64,000 nucleotides of DNA from Dillenia suffruticosa (Eukaryota > Streptophyta > Magnoliopsida > Dilleniales > Dilleniaceae). The translations under genes were made by a program, and so were the position numbers. The stretch covers positions 37,537,261 to 37,601,260 of the forward strand of contig JAVTVX010000012.1 in the NCBI GenBank assembly GCA_033439265.1, read 5' to 3'. Shown in pieces: positions 44,890 to 58,563 of the stretch (the first letter of the stretch is position 1; each line of letters opens with the position of its first letter). The notes beneath the pieces are model-generated. The model was not told where the DNA came from and did no database searches. It was given only the letters and a program-made list of their open reading frames with translations.

Positions 44890-46599
44890 GAAAATGGTGC
44901 CTTGGTGTACGTATCGAGCAGAGTTGAACCAACCATAGGACAAGTGAATCCCAAAAATGTCACAAATGGTCACGCGAGTATTCATGATCTCAACAGTGTA
45001 GGTTGGGATTCCGCTTGGGAGTGGTGCAGAGGGAATTTCTGAGATGACTATATCTGATTTTGAACATCTCTCTCCCCAAATTCTGGTCAGTGTCAGTGCT
45101 TCCTGCATAAAGTGAGTACACAACCAAAATAAATAAATAAAGGGTAAACTTGGACTTTAACAAAAGTGAAGGAAAATTTAATTTATTATATTGTTTAATA
45201 TATTATCTGCAGACAACATTAGCATTTTGAAGCTAATACGTTGGAAGCAAAAAGTAGGAAAAAATGGTTTTTAATTAAAGAAATAATATAAAATGTTTTT
45301 AATATAAATAAAAAAAATTTAATTAAAAATGTTGTTTAATTATATTATATACTTATTTAAAATGTTTATAAAATAAAATTAAAGAAAATAAAATAGATGC
45401 TAATTTTAATTTTAAATTTAGAAAATAAAATAAAATTTTAAAATATTTTTTATCAAGAATAAAATTAACATTTACATGATTATCATTTCGAAAGATATAC
45501 AAGTTAAATATAAACAATGGTAATGATATCTATTTTAGAATTTGAACCAAACAATTGATATCGGAATTTGATTCTAATTCCAATTTCTAAGTTTTTTATT
45601 TATGATTTTGATTTCGATTTCTGATTGTGAACCGAACACTATCTTTCTTTGCTCCTCGGCAAACATATTTTCTCAATAAAACATAATTTCAAGTGGTTAA
45701 ATTAATAGGGTTGAACTTCTCAATAATCCAAAGGTACATAATGGATACTTTTTGCAATTTAGAAGTGAAAGATGGCTACTAAGCAAATATTAAAAATGGA
45801 TTTAAAGATAAAAGGAGAAATGTGACTCCAAATCTATGAGATCTTAAAATTTCATCTCACTTTCTAGAATATTCTTCTCTCTTCTCCCAAATTCAATCGA
45901 TTCATCACCAAAACATTACAAGAAAACAAGAATTTAGAGACCAATTTTAGCAATGAAAAATATTCGTTACAAATCTTCAATAACTTTAGCGACTAAAAAG
46001 GGTATCATCGCCAATTTGTGACGAATTTTAAATTTGTTGCAAATTTAGTAACAAATATTTATATTCGTTGCAAAAAATTCAATTATTTGTTGCTAAATTT
46101 ATTACAAATTAGCGACAAATATAGCATTTGTGGCAAAATTTATCGCTAAAATTCATTTTTCAGTTTACTTGTGTTAGTAACATTTTCTAATATTAAAAAA
46201 AAATTGTAAACTGTGATATGCACTGATAGCGTAGAGAATTTTAAAATGTTCACAAAACCAATAACTTTTTACAAAAAATAATTTATTCATTATTTGATTA
46301 TATAAAAAAATGATAATATAGTGTAATATTTTAAATTGGTACATTCATTTTCTGTTTATTCAAATATTTCATATAATTATAAAAATATATATTAATTTTA
46401 GCCAAAATCTTATAAATTTGTTTAAGTAATCGATTCAATAAACTAAGAGTGAAAGTAGAAATATTTGTTAATTAATGATCAATATAATGAATATTTTTTA
46501 TAATTATATCATAGTATGTAAATATTGTTAATAGTTTGTTTATTTAGTTTCTATTTTAATGCATTTAATGAGTTTTTTATCAGAAACCATAAGTATCGT

Positions 46600-46810
46600 T
46601 ATTAAATTCGTTACTAAATTCGTTACAAATTATAAAGGAAAAAATTATTTGTTACTAAATTCGTTACAAATTGCAACGAAAACATATATTCATTGCAAAT
46701 TTAGCGATGAAAACATTCTTTTGTCGCAGATTTTAGCGACGAAAAATATTTTCGTCGCTGATTCAGGGATGAAAATTAAATTTCGTCCCTGATTTCCAAC
46801 AAATTTAGGG
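46600..46810. repeat. Left subterminal repeat array of the CACTA element
   Basis: Clustered variants of TTCGTTACAAAT, TTGCAACGAAAA and TTTAGCGACGAAAA in both orientations (a related cluster is at 45940-46150). In CACTA elements such repeats bind TnpA-type protein. Confidence 0.75.
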
Positions 46811-46867
46811 ACACAAATTTTATCCATAATTTCAATATCTTACTTCTTCATTCTCACTCTCACTCTC

Positions 46868-46923
<56 letters not shown>

Positions 46924-47006
46924 AGCTTTGTTCATTTTCAAATAGCCACAAAGGTGGTTCTACGAAGAGATGGCGGAAGGGATGCCGGATCTGTGATTGT
47001 GATAGG

Positions 47007-47044
<38 letters not shown>

Positions 47045-47661
47045 CTCTCTCTCGGCCGTAGGAAGCAAGCCGTCGGATCTGGGCTGTAGATGGCAGATCC
47101 GGCTGCCAGCCACCGGATCTGCCCTTTGCTGGGTAGTCGTGCCAAGGTGCCGCTAGCCCTGTGCTGCCCAACCTCGCGTAGGGGCCGCTATCCCTACCCC
47201 TTCACGTGTGGTCCATGGGGTTGGGCCCTTGCACGACACGGGCAGGCCCATTGGGCCCAGCCCATCATTGCCACTTTAGATTCGTTAATAGATCAATGTT
47301 GTTAAATGTTCAATATTTTATACTTTATTTGATTATATGATAATATTTAATGTTATTGTAATAATTTAGTTAATTTGTTTGATATTAATTAAGTTTATAA
47401 TATTATTTATTATTATATTAAATTTTTTAGAAATTAAGCTTAATATTATTGATGATATTGAGTTTTGTGAAATTAACGTTACTTTTATAATATTTAATTT
47501 ATATTGTGAAATTAATATTAAATTTTTATGCAATTAACGTTATTTTTTATTGTTATATCAACTTTGTTGGGATTAATGATGATATTATTATTGATGATTT
47601 AGTAGTTTTTTTAGTAGTTTTTATTAATATTTTAAAATTTTTGAATTTGGAGATTGGGAAA
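46811..47661. other. Leader region of the CACTA element
   Basis: It contains CT microsatellites at 46869-46922 and 47011-47054, a GC-richer stretch (47060-47280) without family features, and AT-rich DNA before the transposase start. It is probably promoter and 5' UTR or first-intron sequence for TNP2. Confidence 0.45.
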
Positions 47662-50600
47662 ATGCAAAAAGAAAGAAGTTGGATATATAAAAAGAATTTA
47701 TCTGATCGTCGGGGTTTAACTAATGAGTTTATTTTTTGGTTGGAATAATTTTTAGATTTTGCTTGTAGTCATGTTGATTTTATCGATGAGAATAAACTAA
47801 GGTGTCCGTGTAAAAAATATCGTAATGGTAAATTTTTGCAGTGTGATAAAGTTAGGAAATATCTTTGTAGAATTGGTTTTACCCCGAATTACTATAATTG
47901 GACATGTCATGGTGAACCGTTCATTTCTGATGAGAAGTATGGACGAAACAGACAATTCTCACTTAGTGGGGATCAGAGTTATTATGATCAATTGAATCCA
48001 TATCAGAGAATGGTAATTAATGCAGGGGGTCCGAAATTAGTTCCCGAACTAAGCGCTGTAAGTTCTAGCTTTGCTCACGTTTGAAGATAGGTATACTAGT
48101 TATGCATCACCATTGGAGGAGGTAGAAATACCAGGATTTGATGAAAATGTAAATAATGAATTATCTCTCCAATTTCAGGAAGTGTTAAGAGCTGCAGATG
48201 AACTTTTGTGGACTGGTTGTGACAGCTACACTAAGCTATCTCTAACCACAAGACTGTTGAATGTCAAGATAGAGCATAATGTATCTGAGGATTATTTTAA
48301 TGATTTTGTTCAAGTTATTGGAGAAGTGTTGCCGAATGATCACATTATATCCAATGATTTCTATAGTATGAAAAGGCTGGTGAAAGAATTAAGTCTTCTG
48401 GTAGAAAGAATAAATGTTTGTAGAGATGCTTGTATGCTATATTGGGGAGATGATAAAGATGCAAAATTTTGTAAATTGTGCAATCAATTTAGATACAAGA
48501 GTACTAGTAGGTCAGGTAGTAATCAACGGCATACATCATACAGACAAATGTTTTATTTGCCTTTAACTCCTAAGTTACAAAGGCTTTATGCATCTGAGAC
48601 CACTGCTGAACACATGACTTGACATGCAAATCATGAAATAGAAGAGGGGTTAATATGTCATTCTTCAGATGCAGAGGCATAGAAATATTTTGATACAACA
48701 TATCCTGAGTTTGTGAGAAAGACTCAACATATTAGGTTAGATCTCTGTGCTGATGGGTTTGCTCCATTTGGCAAATCAGGAAGAACTTATTATTGTTGGC
48801 CAGTTATCTTACTCCATATAATCTTTCACCCAGTATGTGTATGAAGACACCGTTTATGTTTTTAACATTGGTCGTGCTTGGCCCGCAAAATCCGAAGAAG
48901 TTAATAGATATTTACATGCAACTATTGATTGCGGAGTTGAAACAACTATGGGATGAAAGTGTTCCTATATATGATGTTCATACTCATAAGATGTTTGTAA
49001 TAAAAGCTGCTTTTTTTACCATAAATGACTTTCCGGCTTATAGTAAGTTATCGGGATGGAGTACCGCCAGGATTTTAGGATGTCTAATATGTTTGGAGAG
49101 ATCAAAGCCATTCAAATTGAAATATGGGAAGAAAACAAGTTATGTTGATTATCATAGACAATTTTTACCATTAACTCATAAATTTAAAAGAAATAAAGAA
49201 GAATTCACTAAGAATAAAATTGAAAGAATACCTCCTCCATTGAGATTAACCGGTGAACAAATTTGGCATAGAGTTCTTAATTTTCCATCTGTTATTGATG
49301 AGCCACATGGTACAACATATGGCTATGGTCATTCGCATAAATGGATTAAACGGAGTATATTTTGGTATTTACCATATTGGAAGAGTCATTTGGTTTATCA
49401 TAATCTCGATATAATACATATCGAGAAAAATATTTTTGATAATCTGATAAATACAATGATATATATCACTGAAAAAACAAAAGATAACTTAAATGCAAGA
49501 AAAGATATGCGACTCCTTTATAAACGACCCACTCTTGGTGTCAATGAAAGTAGTAGGGGACCATAACCGAAGACAGTTTATACATTGAATAAGAAACAAA
49601 GACGGATTGTTTGTGAATGGTTGAAATCATTGAAATTTCCTAATGATTATATCTCAAATCTTGAAAGATGTGTCGATTTGAAAGAATATAAGTTGATTAA
49701 TTTGAAAAGTTATTATTGTCATATATTTATGAAAAGATTAATTCCTATTACTTTTAAGGAACTCTTACCAAATTTTGTTTGGGGTGTCATTACAGAGTTA
49801 AGCATTTTCCTTCATGATATTTACTCGACAGTGTTGAGACATTCACACATGGAGATATTAGAGAGAGAGATTGCAATCATTTTGTGTAATTTAGAAAAGA
49901 TATTTCCACCGTCATTTTTTTTATTCTATGGAACATCTTTTGGTTCACTTGCCATATGAGGCAAAAGTTAGAGATTCTGTCCAATTTCGATGGATGTATC
50001 CATTTGAAATGTGGGTTTTTAATCTTTTATGCTTCGTTTTCAAGACATATAAAATTACTAATTTCATTATATATAATTTTCTAATACATTTTGTTTTATT
50101 ACAATTAGATTCCTATATCATTTGAAGAAAAAAGTGAAAAATAAGGCACATGTTGAAGCATTTATTGTCAATGCATACATTGTGGAGGAAGTAACAATAT
50201 TTGTATCATATTATTTTGAACCTCACGTTCAGTGCAAGAGACGGAGAGCGGGAAGAAATGATAAGAGTCCTATTGATCCCAATTTGAAGTCATTCTTAAT
50301 TTTTAATTACCTTGGTCAACCAAGTATACTTAACTGATCAAGAATGGCGGGCAACCCACACATATATTTTATTGAACTGTCCATAAGTGACGTCATATTT
50401 TGAGTTAGTACATATTTTTTATTTTATATATTTCTTATGTCGTAAATTGTTTATATTAAAATTTATTTTCTTTGATGGTAGGATTTTTCAAAACGTATAT
50501 TCTGAACTTTCAACACATGAGTTTGATCGTTTCTGCGTTGAAGAATTTGCATTATGGTTCAAAAAATATGTATGTAGACTATAAATTATTTAAATATTTA

Positions 50601-51115
50601 CTTTAAAACATATTAACATATTTATTTGACTTTAACTCCATGATAATTAAGCTCAAGTTGAGCAAGTATTGTTAATCCCTCTGTCATGGGGTCCAAAATC
50701 AATGGTATGAACTTGGCCAGCATATTTCATAAACATGTATAATTTTTATACTAAAGAATATGGAATGGGGAGAGTGACAATGAATAGTGAAGTTTGTGTT
50801 TAGTCATCCAATGATGGTGGAGGCAAAAAGATTTTTATGGTTTGTTGGATGAAATCATAGAGTAGAGTACTCTGGTCCAGAATTATGGGTTGTTTTATTT
50901 ATGTGTCGCTGGTTTGACCCTGTCAAAGGAATGAAAGTGTATCCACAGTTTAATTTGGTTGAAATAAATCATAAAAAATTGTATAAAAGATATGAACCAT
51001 TTGTGTTGGCACAACAAGCGATTCAAGTATTTTATGGTTCATATCCTAGTTTCAAACGTTATAAAATTGATTGGTAGACTGTTTATAAAACGAAAGCATA
51101 GAAAAAAAGATGAGG
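47662..51115 (+). pseudogene. TNP2-type CACTA transposase, broken
   Basis: The enzyme that cuts and moves the element. It starts MQKERSWIYKKNLSDRRG at 47662 and has the zinc-binding N-terminal domain (RCPCKKYRNGKF, YYNWTCHGE). The transposase core follows: LYWGDDKDAKFCKLCNQFRY at 48430-48490, LGPQNPKKLIDIYMQLLIAE at 48871-48930, DFPAYSKLSGWSTARILGC at 49027-49083, FMKRLIPITFKELLPNFVW at 49726-49782 and LPYEAKVRDSVQFRWMYPFE at 49946-50010. C-terminal blocks (VKNKAHVEAFIVNAYIVEE; EFALWFKKYV) are split by introns. Breaks include a TAA at 47746-47748, a frameshift near 48065, stops near 48620, 48680 and 49564, and many lesions after 50340. Confidence 0.9.
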
Positions 51116-51655
51116 AATAGTGGGAAGACATAACATATCAACAAGAGGAAGTTGCCAATACATTTCAGACCGAGAAATATAATATCCAACGTTACGAAAT
51201 CCCAGCGGAGTAGTAATAGATGTAGATGCAAGTGAAATTCATGAAGAAGATGATAAATAATCTAATTTTGAGACAGATGATGAGGATGAGGATGATGATA
51301 TTGATGATAATGATATTGAAGAGTCTAATTTTGAGACACATGATGAGGACGAGATGACAATGAGAATTTTGATTTTTGATGACAGGTAAGTTTTGTTCTC
51401 TTAATATAATAAAAATCGGATATTTATTTATTTACTGTCTCATTCTTAAATTTATATATTTGATTTGTTAATGTACTATCTTTTTTTCTATAGGTCATTA
51501 AAGAAAATTTCTTGAGATATTGGTACCTTGTTTCGTTACATTTAATTTGTCAAATTAAATATGGTAAGTTTATTCATATTCTTCATTATGCATCTGATAA
51601 ACATGCAATTTTTATTTTATTTTTTATTTTTGTTAATAATATATTATGGTTGATA

Positions 51656-52272
51656 GTTTCGATGTAGCGGCCATAGACGAAATTCTGATAGAAGATCACG
51701 CTCTTCACCATCGCAGTCCACTTCGGCACCTTTGCAATCTCATTCCTTTGCCGGCAATGTACCTTCGCCTCCCTCTTCTATTATAGGCCTTTCGCATTCT
51801 CAACAAATAGCTAGTAATGTACCTTCACCAGTCCTTTCGGTAGAACACTCGTGTGTAGATAGGGAAGACAATCGAGAGTTGATAGCCTCTTACAAAAATT
51901 CGTAAGTACTAAATTGTAAAATTTCAGATGTATTATTTCTTTTATTTATAAAACAAATTTTTTTTTAACTATCTTGTTTATTTAACATTATTTGTTTGAA
52001 ACTTTAAGATAGATTTATAAATTCTGTACATGTTATTCACGAGCTTAATAGAATAGTGAATAACCATTGGGGAGGGGTTTCGATGACTTACACAAGCACT
52101 CTGGAAGAAACAAAAGAATTATGGTGAGGCGAGTTCAAGATAAGTTATCTCAATCAGTTTATATATGAAATTAAGTTAATAGCTTTATAATCAATTGGTT
52201 TTTTTCCATTACAACGACTATTCACTTGGGACGAGATTGAAGAATTCAAAGTAAAGAAAAAATATGGCGATC
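51656..52272 (+). pseudogene. TnpA-like (Transposase_24 type) gene, 5' part
   Basis: The second gene of the CACTA element, expected to bind the subterminal repeats. Exon 51656-51901 encodes a Ser/Pro-rich stretch (RSSPSQSTSAPLQSHSF, NVPSPVLSVEHSCVDRED) and ends at GTAAGT. An exon from 52013 reads FINSVHVIHELNRIVNNHW then GGVSMTYTSTLEETKELW. The segment TWDEIEEFKVKKKYGDH follows near 52220-52270, where the nested gypsy element cuts the gene. The join of the first two exons keeps the frame. Confidence 0.65.
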
Positions 52273-52273
52273 A

Positions 52274-53750
52274 TGTCACGCCCCGAACAGGGATCGTGAA
52301 CAGCCACCCGTTGCCCCTAGATGCCGACTGTATTTTTATAGACAATCAGACAGAATTTTCCCATAAATCGAAGGTTTTTCATGTACAATTTCACCTGTAA
52401 ATCACATTCATCTTGAAAAATAAACAAATGGCCGTCCTGCGAAATCAACAAATACCACAGTCAACATCCAGAACAATGCAGGGCTATAAAATTTCTAGCA
52501 GCCCTAGCAACAGACCTCTACTGTCATGCCCAACTAGAACATGAATAGTCGCCATACCAAGCGGACCTAACTTTTATCTTATATACAATAACTTTCCCAA
52601 ATAACATTCAAATACGTACAATCGTCTCAATACAAACGAAATATGAGAATTTCACAACTAAATATATATAAATTATATAGTCATCCCAAAATAAGTACAT
52701 GACCAACTACGGATCTCAATGTCAAAACCTTGCAGGGTTGAAAATAAATTACGGAATTCATCTTTCAAATTTAAACTTAAATCTCACAGTCGTGAATTAC
52801 CAAAATCCACCAAAATCTCTAAAATCTAAAGCATTGCTCCAGCACAACAATAATCCTATTTGAGGAGAGAAATTGGAGGGGTGAGTATCATGGGAAGATA
52901 CCAAGTAAGTGAGGAGGATAATATCAAGTATAAATAGTGTGGGTGAACCATTGGAGTGTCAAATAACATTATTTGAAATAAAAATTTACATTTCGTAGCA
53001 AAACATGATATGTTTAGCCATTTGAAGTCATTTAATCAATCACGCGATAACAAGTATGTATGCATCCATTTAAAAATCAAATAATAGTAGAGCAAGCCAA
53101 AGAAAATCCTGACAAAGGTCAACCATGACCAAAGACATACGTATCGGGGGTTTTATTATGCATCAACTTTAAAATCGCTCTCTACCCCAACGTTGGTCAT
53201 GAGTTCGTTGGGTCTAGCTCATCATAGTGTATAAGAACCCCATCCGGTGCTAAACGGTGGCATCACACACATCCTCCCCCTACGTGGATTCAACCAGCCG
53301 TAGGCCGTCGCGGGATCGTGGGCCGAAGGGCTGGCGGGCTAGCAAGCTAGCGGGCTGTCCCGCTGGTAGGCTCGCAGGCTTGCAACCCGGCTTCGCGGGC
53401 CGTAGTGGGCTTTGCGGGCCGCAGTGGGCTTCGCGGGCCGCAGTGGGCTCACGGGTCAGCAGTGAGCTTCGTGGCATGGAGGGCTCTTACGGGCTAGCGC
53501 GAGCTGGATCGAGCTCGCGAGTGGATCGCGTGCTCGTGTAGTGGGTCGCGCGCTAGAGAGCGCTGGCGCTTATGCTTGGGCCGCGCAGGGGTCGCGCGCT
53601 GTGGGTTGGAGCACACTCGTGCGCAGGCGCGTGCTATTGCGCAGGCGTGCGCTTGAGCGAAAGGTTCAGCACAGTGGCGTTCTCGCGCGAGAAAGGAGGT
53701 ACTGTAGGCTAGCGCGCTCACGTGAGGAGGGAGGAACAGCGGCGGAGGAG

Positions 53751-53782
<32 letters not shown>

Positions 53783-53871
53783 AGAGATTAGGGCTTTTAG
53801 CCCTAATCCAATTTGGGGATTTTTTTTTTCTTTTTCCTTTTCATTTCTTCTCATTTTTTTTCGGTATTACA
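52274..53871 (-). repeat. 3' LTR of the nested gypsy element, internally deleted
   Basis: This 1.6-kb LTR follows its 2.8-kb partner until about 53303 (GATTCAACCAGCCGTAGG). It then jumps to GCCGTCGCGGG, which in the partner lies about 1.06 kb further on. A short TAGG/ATAGG microhomology sits at the join. Confidence 0.88.
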
Positions 53872-53929
53872 TTTTCTAACCCCCCAAAATCAAGTTTCGT
53901 TCTTGAAACTAAAAGAGAACTAAACTATA

Positions 53930-56900
53930 AATAAATGAGGGTACTATCTTCTCATAGCCTCCTCGGGCTCCTAGGTTTCCTCCTCAACCTGATCACTCCT
54001 TAACAAAACTCTGACCAATGTGACTTCCTTGCTCCGTAGTTTTCTGACTTGCCAATCTAGAATAGCCACGGGCTAAATTGGAAGATTAAAGTCCTCTCAT
54101 AACTCAACAGGTGGAGGCTCAAGTACATGAGAAGGATCAGCCAAGTATTTTTTGAGTACTGAGACATGGAATACGTCATGAATACAGGAAAGTTTATTTG
54201 ACAGCTCTAACGTGTATGCCACACTCCCAACCCTCTCAAGGATACGGAAGGGCCCAATATATCTGGGGCTCAACTTGCCCCTGCTTGAACCGTATTACTC
54301 CCTTCCAAGGAGATATTTTCAAGAAAACCATATCTCCCGTAGCAAACTCAAGAGGTCGTCGCCTACGATCAGCATACGTCTTCTGTCTGTCCTGGGCGGC
54401 TTTCATCCGCTCACGGATAATCTTAACTTTATCCTTTGTTTGCTTAATCAACTCAACACTATTGAGACGTCGCTCTCTGACTTCATCTCAACATATCGGG
54501 GTGCGACACTTTCTGCCATACAGTACCTCATACGGCGGCATCCCTATACTGGGTTGATAACTGGTATTATATGCGAACTCGGCCATTGGAAGGTACCGAT
54601 CTCAACTACCATGAAAATCAATGACACATGCCTGAAGTATATCCTCGAGCGTCTGAATCAATCTCTCAGACTGGCAATCCGTCTGAGAATGATATGCCGT
54701 ACTAAAATTCAATCTAATACCCAATGCTTCCTGTAAGTTGGGCCAAAACCTAGATGTAAACCTGGGGTCCCTATCTAAAACAATCGATACGGGCACCCCG
54801 TGAAACCAAACTATGGTATCAATTTAGAGACGTGCCAACGGCTCTAAGGAATAATCATTGCGGATAGGGATGAAATGTGCAGATTTGGTGAGTTGATCGA
54901 CGATCACCCAAATCGTATCATGCCGCGTAAAAGTCTGCGGCAACCCCATCACGAAGTCCATAGTAATATGCTCCCATTTCTACTAAAAAATGAGAAGAGG
55001 CTGTAGTGTGTCCGCTGGACGCTGATGCTCGGCCTTCACCTGCCAGCACACCAAGCATCGTGCTATAAACTCTTCTATATTTCTCTTCATGCCTGACCAC
55101 CAATAGCTACCCCTGATGGTCCGGTACATCTTCGTACCCCCGGGATGCATAGCATATGCAGAAGAATGTGCTTTCTCAAAGATAGCATGCCGAAGATCAC
55201 TATCGGCCGGGATATACACTCTGTCTCTGAATACCACGAGTTCATCATCACGGACTCTGAAGTCTCTGCTCTCAGCTCTGCGAACTCTATCCACAAAACC
55301 CTGAAACTTCTTATCTATACTCTGGAGTTCTCGGATACAGTCGAATAAGGTCAGTCTGACCTCAAATCTGGCTAGTAAGCATCCCTAATCATCACTAGTC
55401 AAACTAACTCCCAAAACTCGGAGTCCCACTAAACAAGAAATGTAGGTTTTCTTTGTTGACTGTGAGGATGATATTGACTTCTGACTCAAGGTATCTACTA
55501 CAATATTCGCCTTGTCCGAATGATAGTCAATAATAAGATCATAGTCTTTCAATAACTCCAACCATCTCCTTTGTCTGAGGTTTAACTCCTTCTGGGTGAA
55601 CAAGTACTTTAGACTTTGATGATCCATGAATACCCTACAAGTCACCCCATAAAGATAATGTCGTCATATCTTCAAAGTGAAGAGTATGACTGCCAACTCT
55701 AAATCATGTATCGGGTAGTTAACCTCGTGTTTCTTCAGCTGTCGCGAGGCATATGCAATAACTCAACCATCCTGTATCAGAACACAACCTGATCCCTGTC
55801 AGCTAGCATTATGTACACTGTATACTCCCGATACTAGTAGGAAGGGCTAAGATAGGAGCGGGTGTCAACCGTTGCTTGAGCTCCTGCAAGCTCGTCTCAC
55901 AACAGTCATCCTAAACAAACTTAACCCCCTTCTGGGTCAATCTAGACAACAGAGTAGCTATCTGGGAGAATCCCTTTACAAATCTATGATAATACCCAGC
56001 CAAACCGAGAAAATTACGAATTTCGGTAATTGTTTGTAACACTCCCACTATACTATAGCCTTAACCTTTCACGGATCAACATAAATACCCTCCGCGGAAA
56101 CAATGTGCCCCAAGAATCCAATTTGTCTTAACCAAAACTCACATTTCGAGAATTTGGCATATAGCTGCTTTTTCACGGAATATCTGCAATACCATCCGAA
56201 GGTGCTCAACATGATCTTCATCACTCCGTGAATATATTAAGATGTCATCGATGAAGACGATGACGAACCGATCCAACTAGTCGTGAAAAACTCGGTTCAT
56301 CAAATCCATGAAAGTAGCTGGGATATTAGTCAGCCCAAACAGCATGACTAAAAACTCGTAATGGCCGTATCGAGTGCGAAAAGCTATTTTAGGCACATTC
56401 TCAGCTTCAATTCTCAACTGATGATAACCCGAACGGAGATCAATTTTAGAGAAAATCCTGGCTCCTTGCAACTGATCAAACAAATCATTGATACGTGGCA
56501 GGGGATATTGGTTTTTGATGGTGATTTTTTTCAATTACCTTTAGTCCACAAAAAGCCAAAATGTACCATCCTTTTTCTTTACAAACAGCATCGGAACGGC
56601 CCAAGGTGAGGTGTTCGGGCGAATGAACCTTTTTTCTAAAAATTCCTACAACTAAATCTTAAACTCTCTCAGTTCAGCAAGTGTCATTCTGTATGGCGGA
56701 ATAAAAATAGGTTTGGTCCCTGATACTAGATCAATCTCGAAATCGAACTCCCGAATTGGTGGTAATCCGTGAAGCTCCTTGGGGAACACATCTGGAAGCT
56801 TTTGCACCACAAGGATATCTTCAAGTCTCGATCCTTCAATGGTAGTGTCGATAACATAAGCCAGATAAGCCGCACAACCATGATGTACCAAGCGTCTAGC

Positions 56901-58430
56901 CTTCATAACAAATATAATACTACGGGGCAATATTCGTCTCTCGTCCCGGAATACTAACGGTGGCTGCCCGGACTTTCAAAACTCAACCTCTTTCGCGAAA
57001 CAATCCACAGAATCCCGGTATAAACTCAGCCAATCCATCCCTAGGATGATATCGAAATCTGTGATAGGGAGCGGAATCAGATCTGCCTCTAATACTATCT
57101 CCCCAATACAAACTCACAGCCTCTATAGACTGTATCTCGAATGATATACATGTCAAGAGGAGTGACTACCATAATTTTTTCATCAAGTGGCGAGAGAGGT
57201 CTATCATAATGGCGAGCGAACGTGTCGCTCACATAGGAAAAATTTGACCTAGTATCTATAAGAATACGGACGTCGATACCAAATATTTGCATGGTACCTA
57301 AAAGTAAGAAAAAGATCAACAAAATTTAAAATGCGAAGAAAAAGTGAACGAATATATATGTATCAATCTAGTTAAGCTTCTAAAGGTTTAACTAGTCAAA
57401 ACTATACATCGACATCATGATATACATAAAGGTCAAATAGAAATTATAACAAAAGTACTACACTAAGGGGTCTGTGGGAGGATTACCCATAATAACATCA
57501 GGGTTTGCCTGTGCGTCCTCCTATGTCATCGCAAACACACGAGCCTAGGCCTTAGGTTGCGGTCGCGACGATCTTGGCACTATATTACTCCCAGCTACAG
57601 TTCGGGGTGCAGTAAGAGCTGAGTGCGCAGGTGCCCCCTGCTGGCATGTGACAGACGTACTAGTACGACTTTGCAAAGTCGATCCTCCTCGACCTAAATC
57701 AGGGCAGACACTCCTAGCGTGACCTTACTTCCCACACTGGAAGCAAGTAACTAGTACTCTCCATGCCCCAAAGATATGGTGGCTGCTGCATCTATGGCAA
57801 AAAGGCGATCTCTGTGTAGTAGACTGTGTAGAGACACTAGGGGCTGGTACCCCAAAACCCTGTGGTCGAGATCCATGTCCCGGTGTTGCTGGTCTAAAGC
57901 TAGAACAACCTTCGGGATATCCAGAACCTCTACCTCTCTTCGAAAACTGTTTACCCTGTGACCCAGTCTTCTTCTTTTGGTGACTCTCCCTTTATCTAGC
58001 CTCCGCTCGGACGATCTCCTCCGTTCGATACGCTGAATCAATCACCTTTGATAGTGTAAAAGAGGGAGTTACCGTCATATATTCCTGATACTTAATTAGA
58101 GGTTATCTTCAAACTTAAACCTCAACTGAGCTGGTGTACCCATGTCGGGGATAAAGACCGCTAGTCGTCTAAGCTCAGCCTCGTACTCTGAAACTGACAT
58201 CGTCCCCTGACGTAAATACAGAAACTCTGTTCTCATCCGGTCCTACTGGAATGGGGTGAAATACCTGCGGTCGAACTCTCGTACAAAGTCCTCCCACCGC
58301 AGGGTCTATGTAGCACTGTCACGGATAGCCTCCCACCATGAGAGGGCATCTCCGTCGAAGAGTCTCTCAGCAACTCTCAATATGAGCTCCTCTGACAACC
58401 CTAAATCCGTAAGGATTCTACGAACTTATA
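53930..58430 (-). pseudogene. Gag-Pol of the nested gypsy element, decayed
   Basis: Read on minus, the order is: gag C-terminal half and zinc-knuckle region (about 58430-57600); protease (57322-57095, IDTRSNFSYVSDTF); RT (56534-56277, [21 protein letters not shown]); RNase H (55645 region, [20 protein letters not shown]); integrase (55294-54602, [35 protein letters not shown]) and a chromodomain remnant near 53940-54080. The first part of gag is deleted: ATTCTACG at about 58420 runs directly into leader sequence (AACTTATATGCC) that in the young element lies upstream of the gag start. Many stops and frameshifts are present. Confidence 0.88.
57298..57486 (-). other. Intron-like insertion between gag and protease (nested element)
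   Basis: On minus the coding order ATTATGG is followed by GTAATCCTCC..., 189 bp of AT-rich DNA ending TTTTTCTTACTTTTAG, and then GTACCATGCAAATATTTGG. Removing it restores V-I-M-G-T-M-Q-I-F-G, the order that the young element shows uninterrupted as [10 protein letters not shown]. Donor, pyrimidine tract and acceptor all look canonical. An in-frame TAG lies eight codons after the donor. Confidence 0.75.
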
Positions 58431-58563
58431 TGCCTATGGCCAAATATGAGACTTTAAATGACTGTATGAAACTCTTTAATGCATTGAAGACTTTTCATAT
58501 ACTTGGGAAGACTTTTACTACTATCTTTTTTTTCAAACCTAAACGCTCTGATATCAATATAAC

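Larger units (their letters stand above)
43471..45644. mobile_element. MITE-like element interrupted by a LINE
   Basis: The left end GGGTGTTTGGTT (43473) and, reversed, the right end TAGTGTTCGGTT (45642) lead into matching stretches: TTCAGAAATGGAAATAAAAT at 43498 against ATCAGAAATCGAAATCAAAA reversed from about 45627. Such ends are common among plant hAT-like MITEs. The middle holds a truncated L1 element and a long AAG repeat. I could not find a matching target duplication. Confidence 0.55.
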
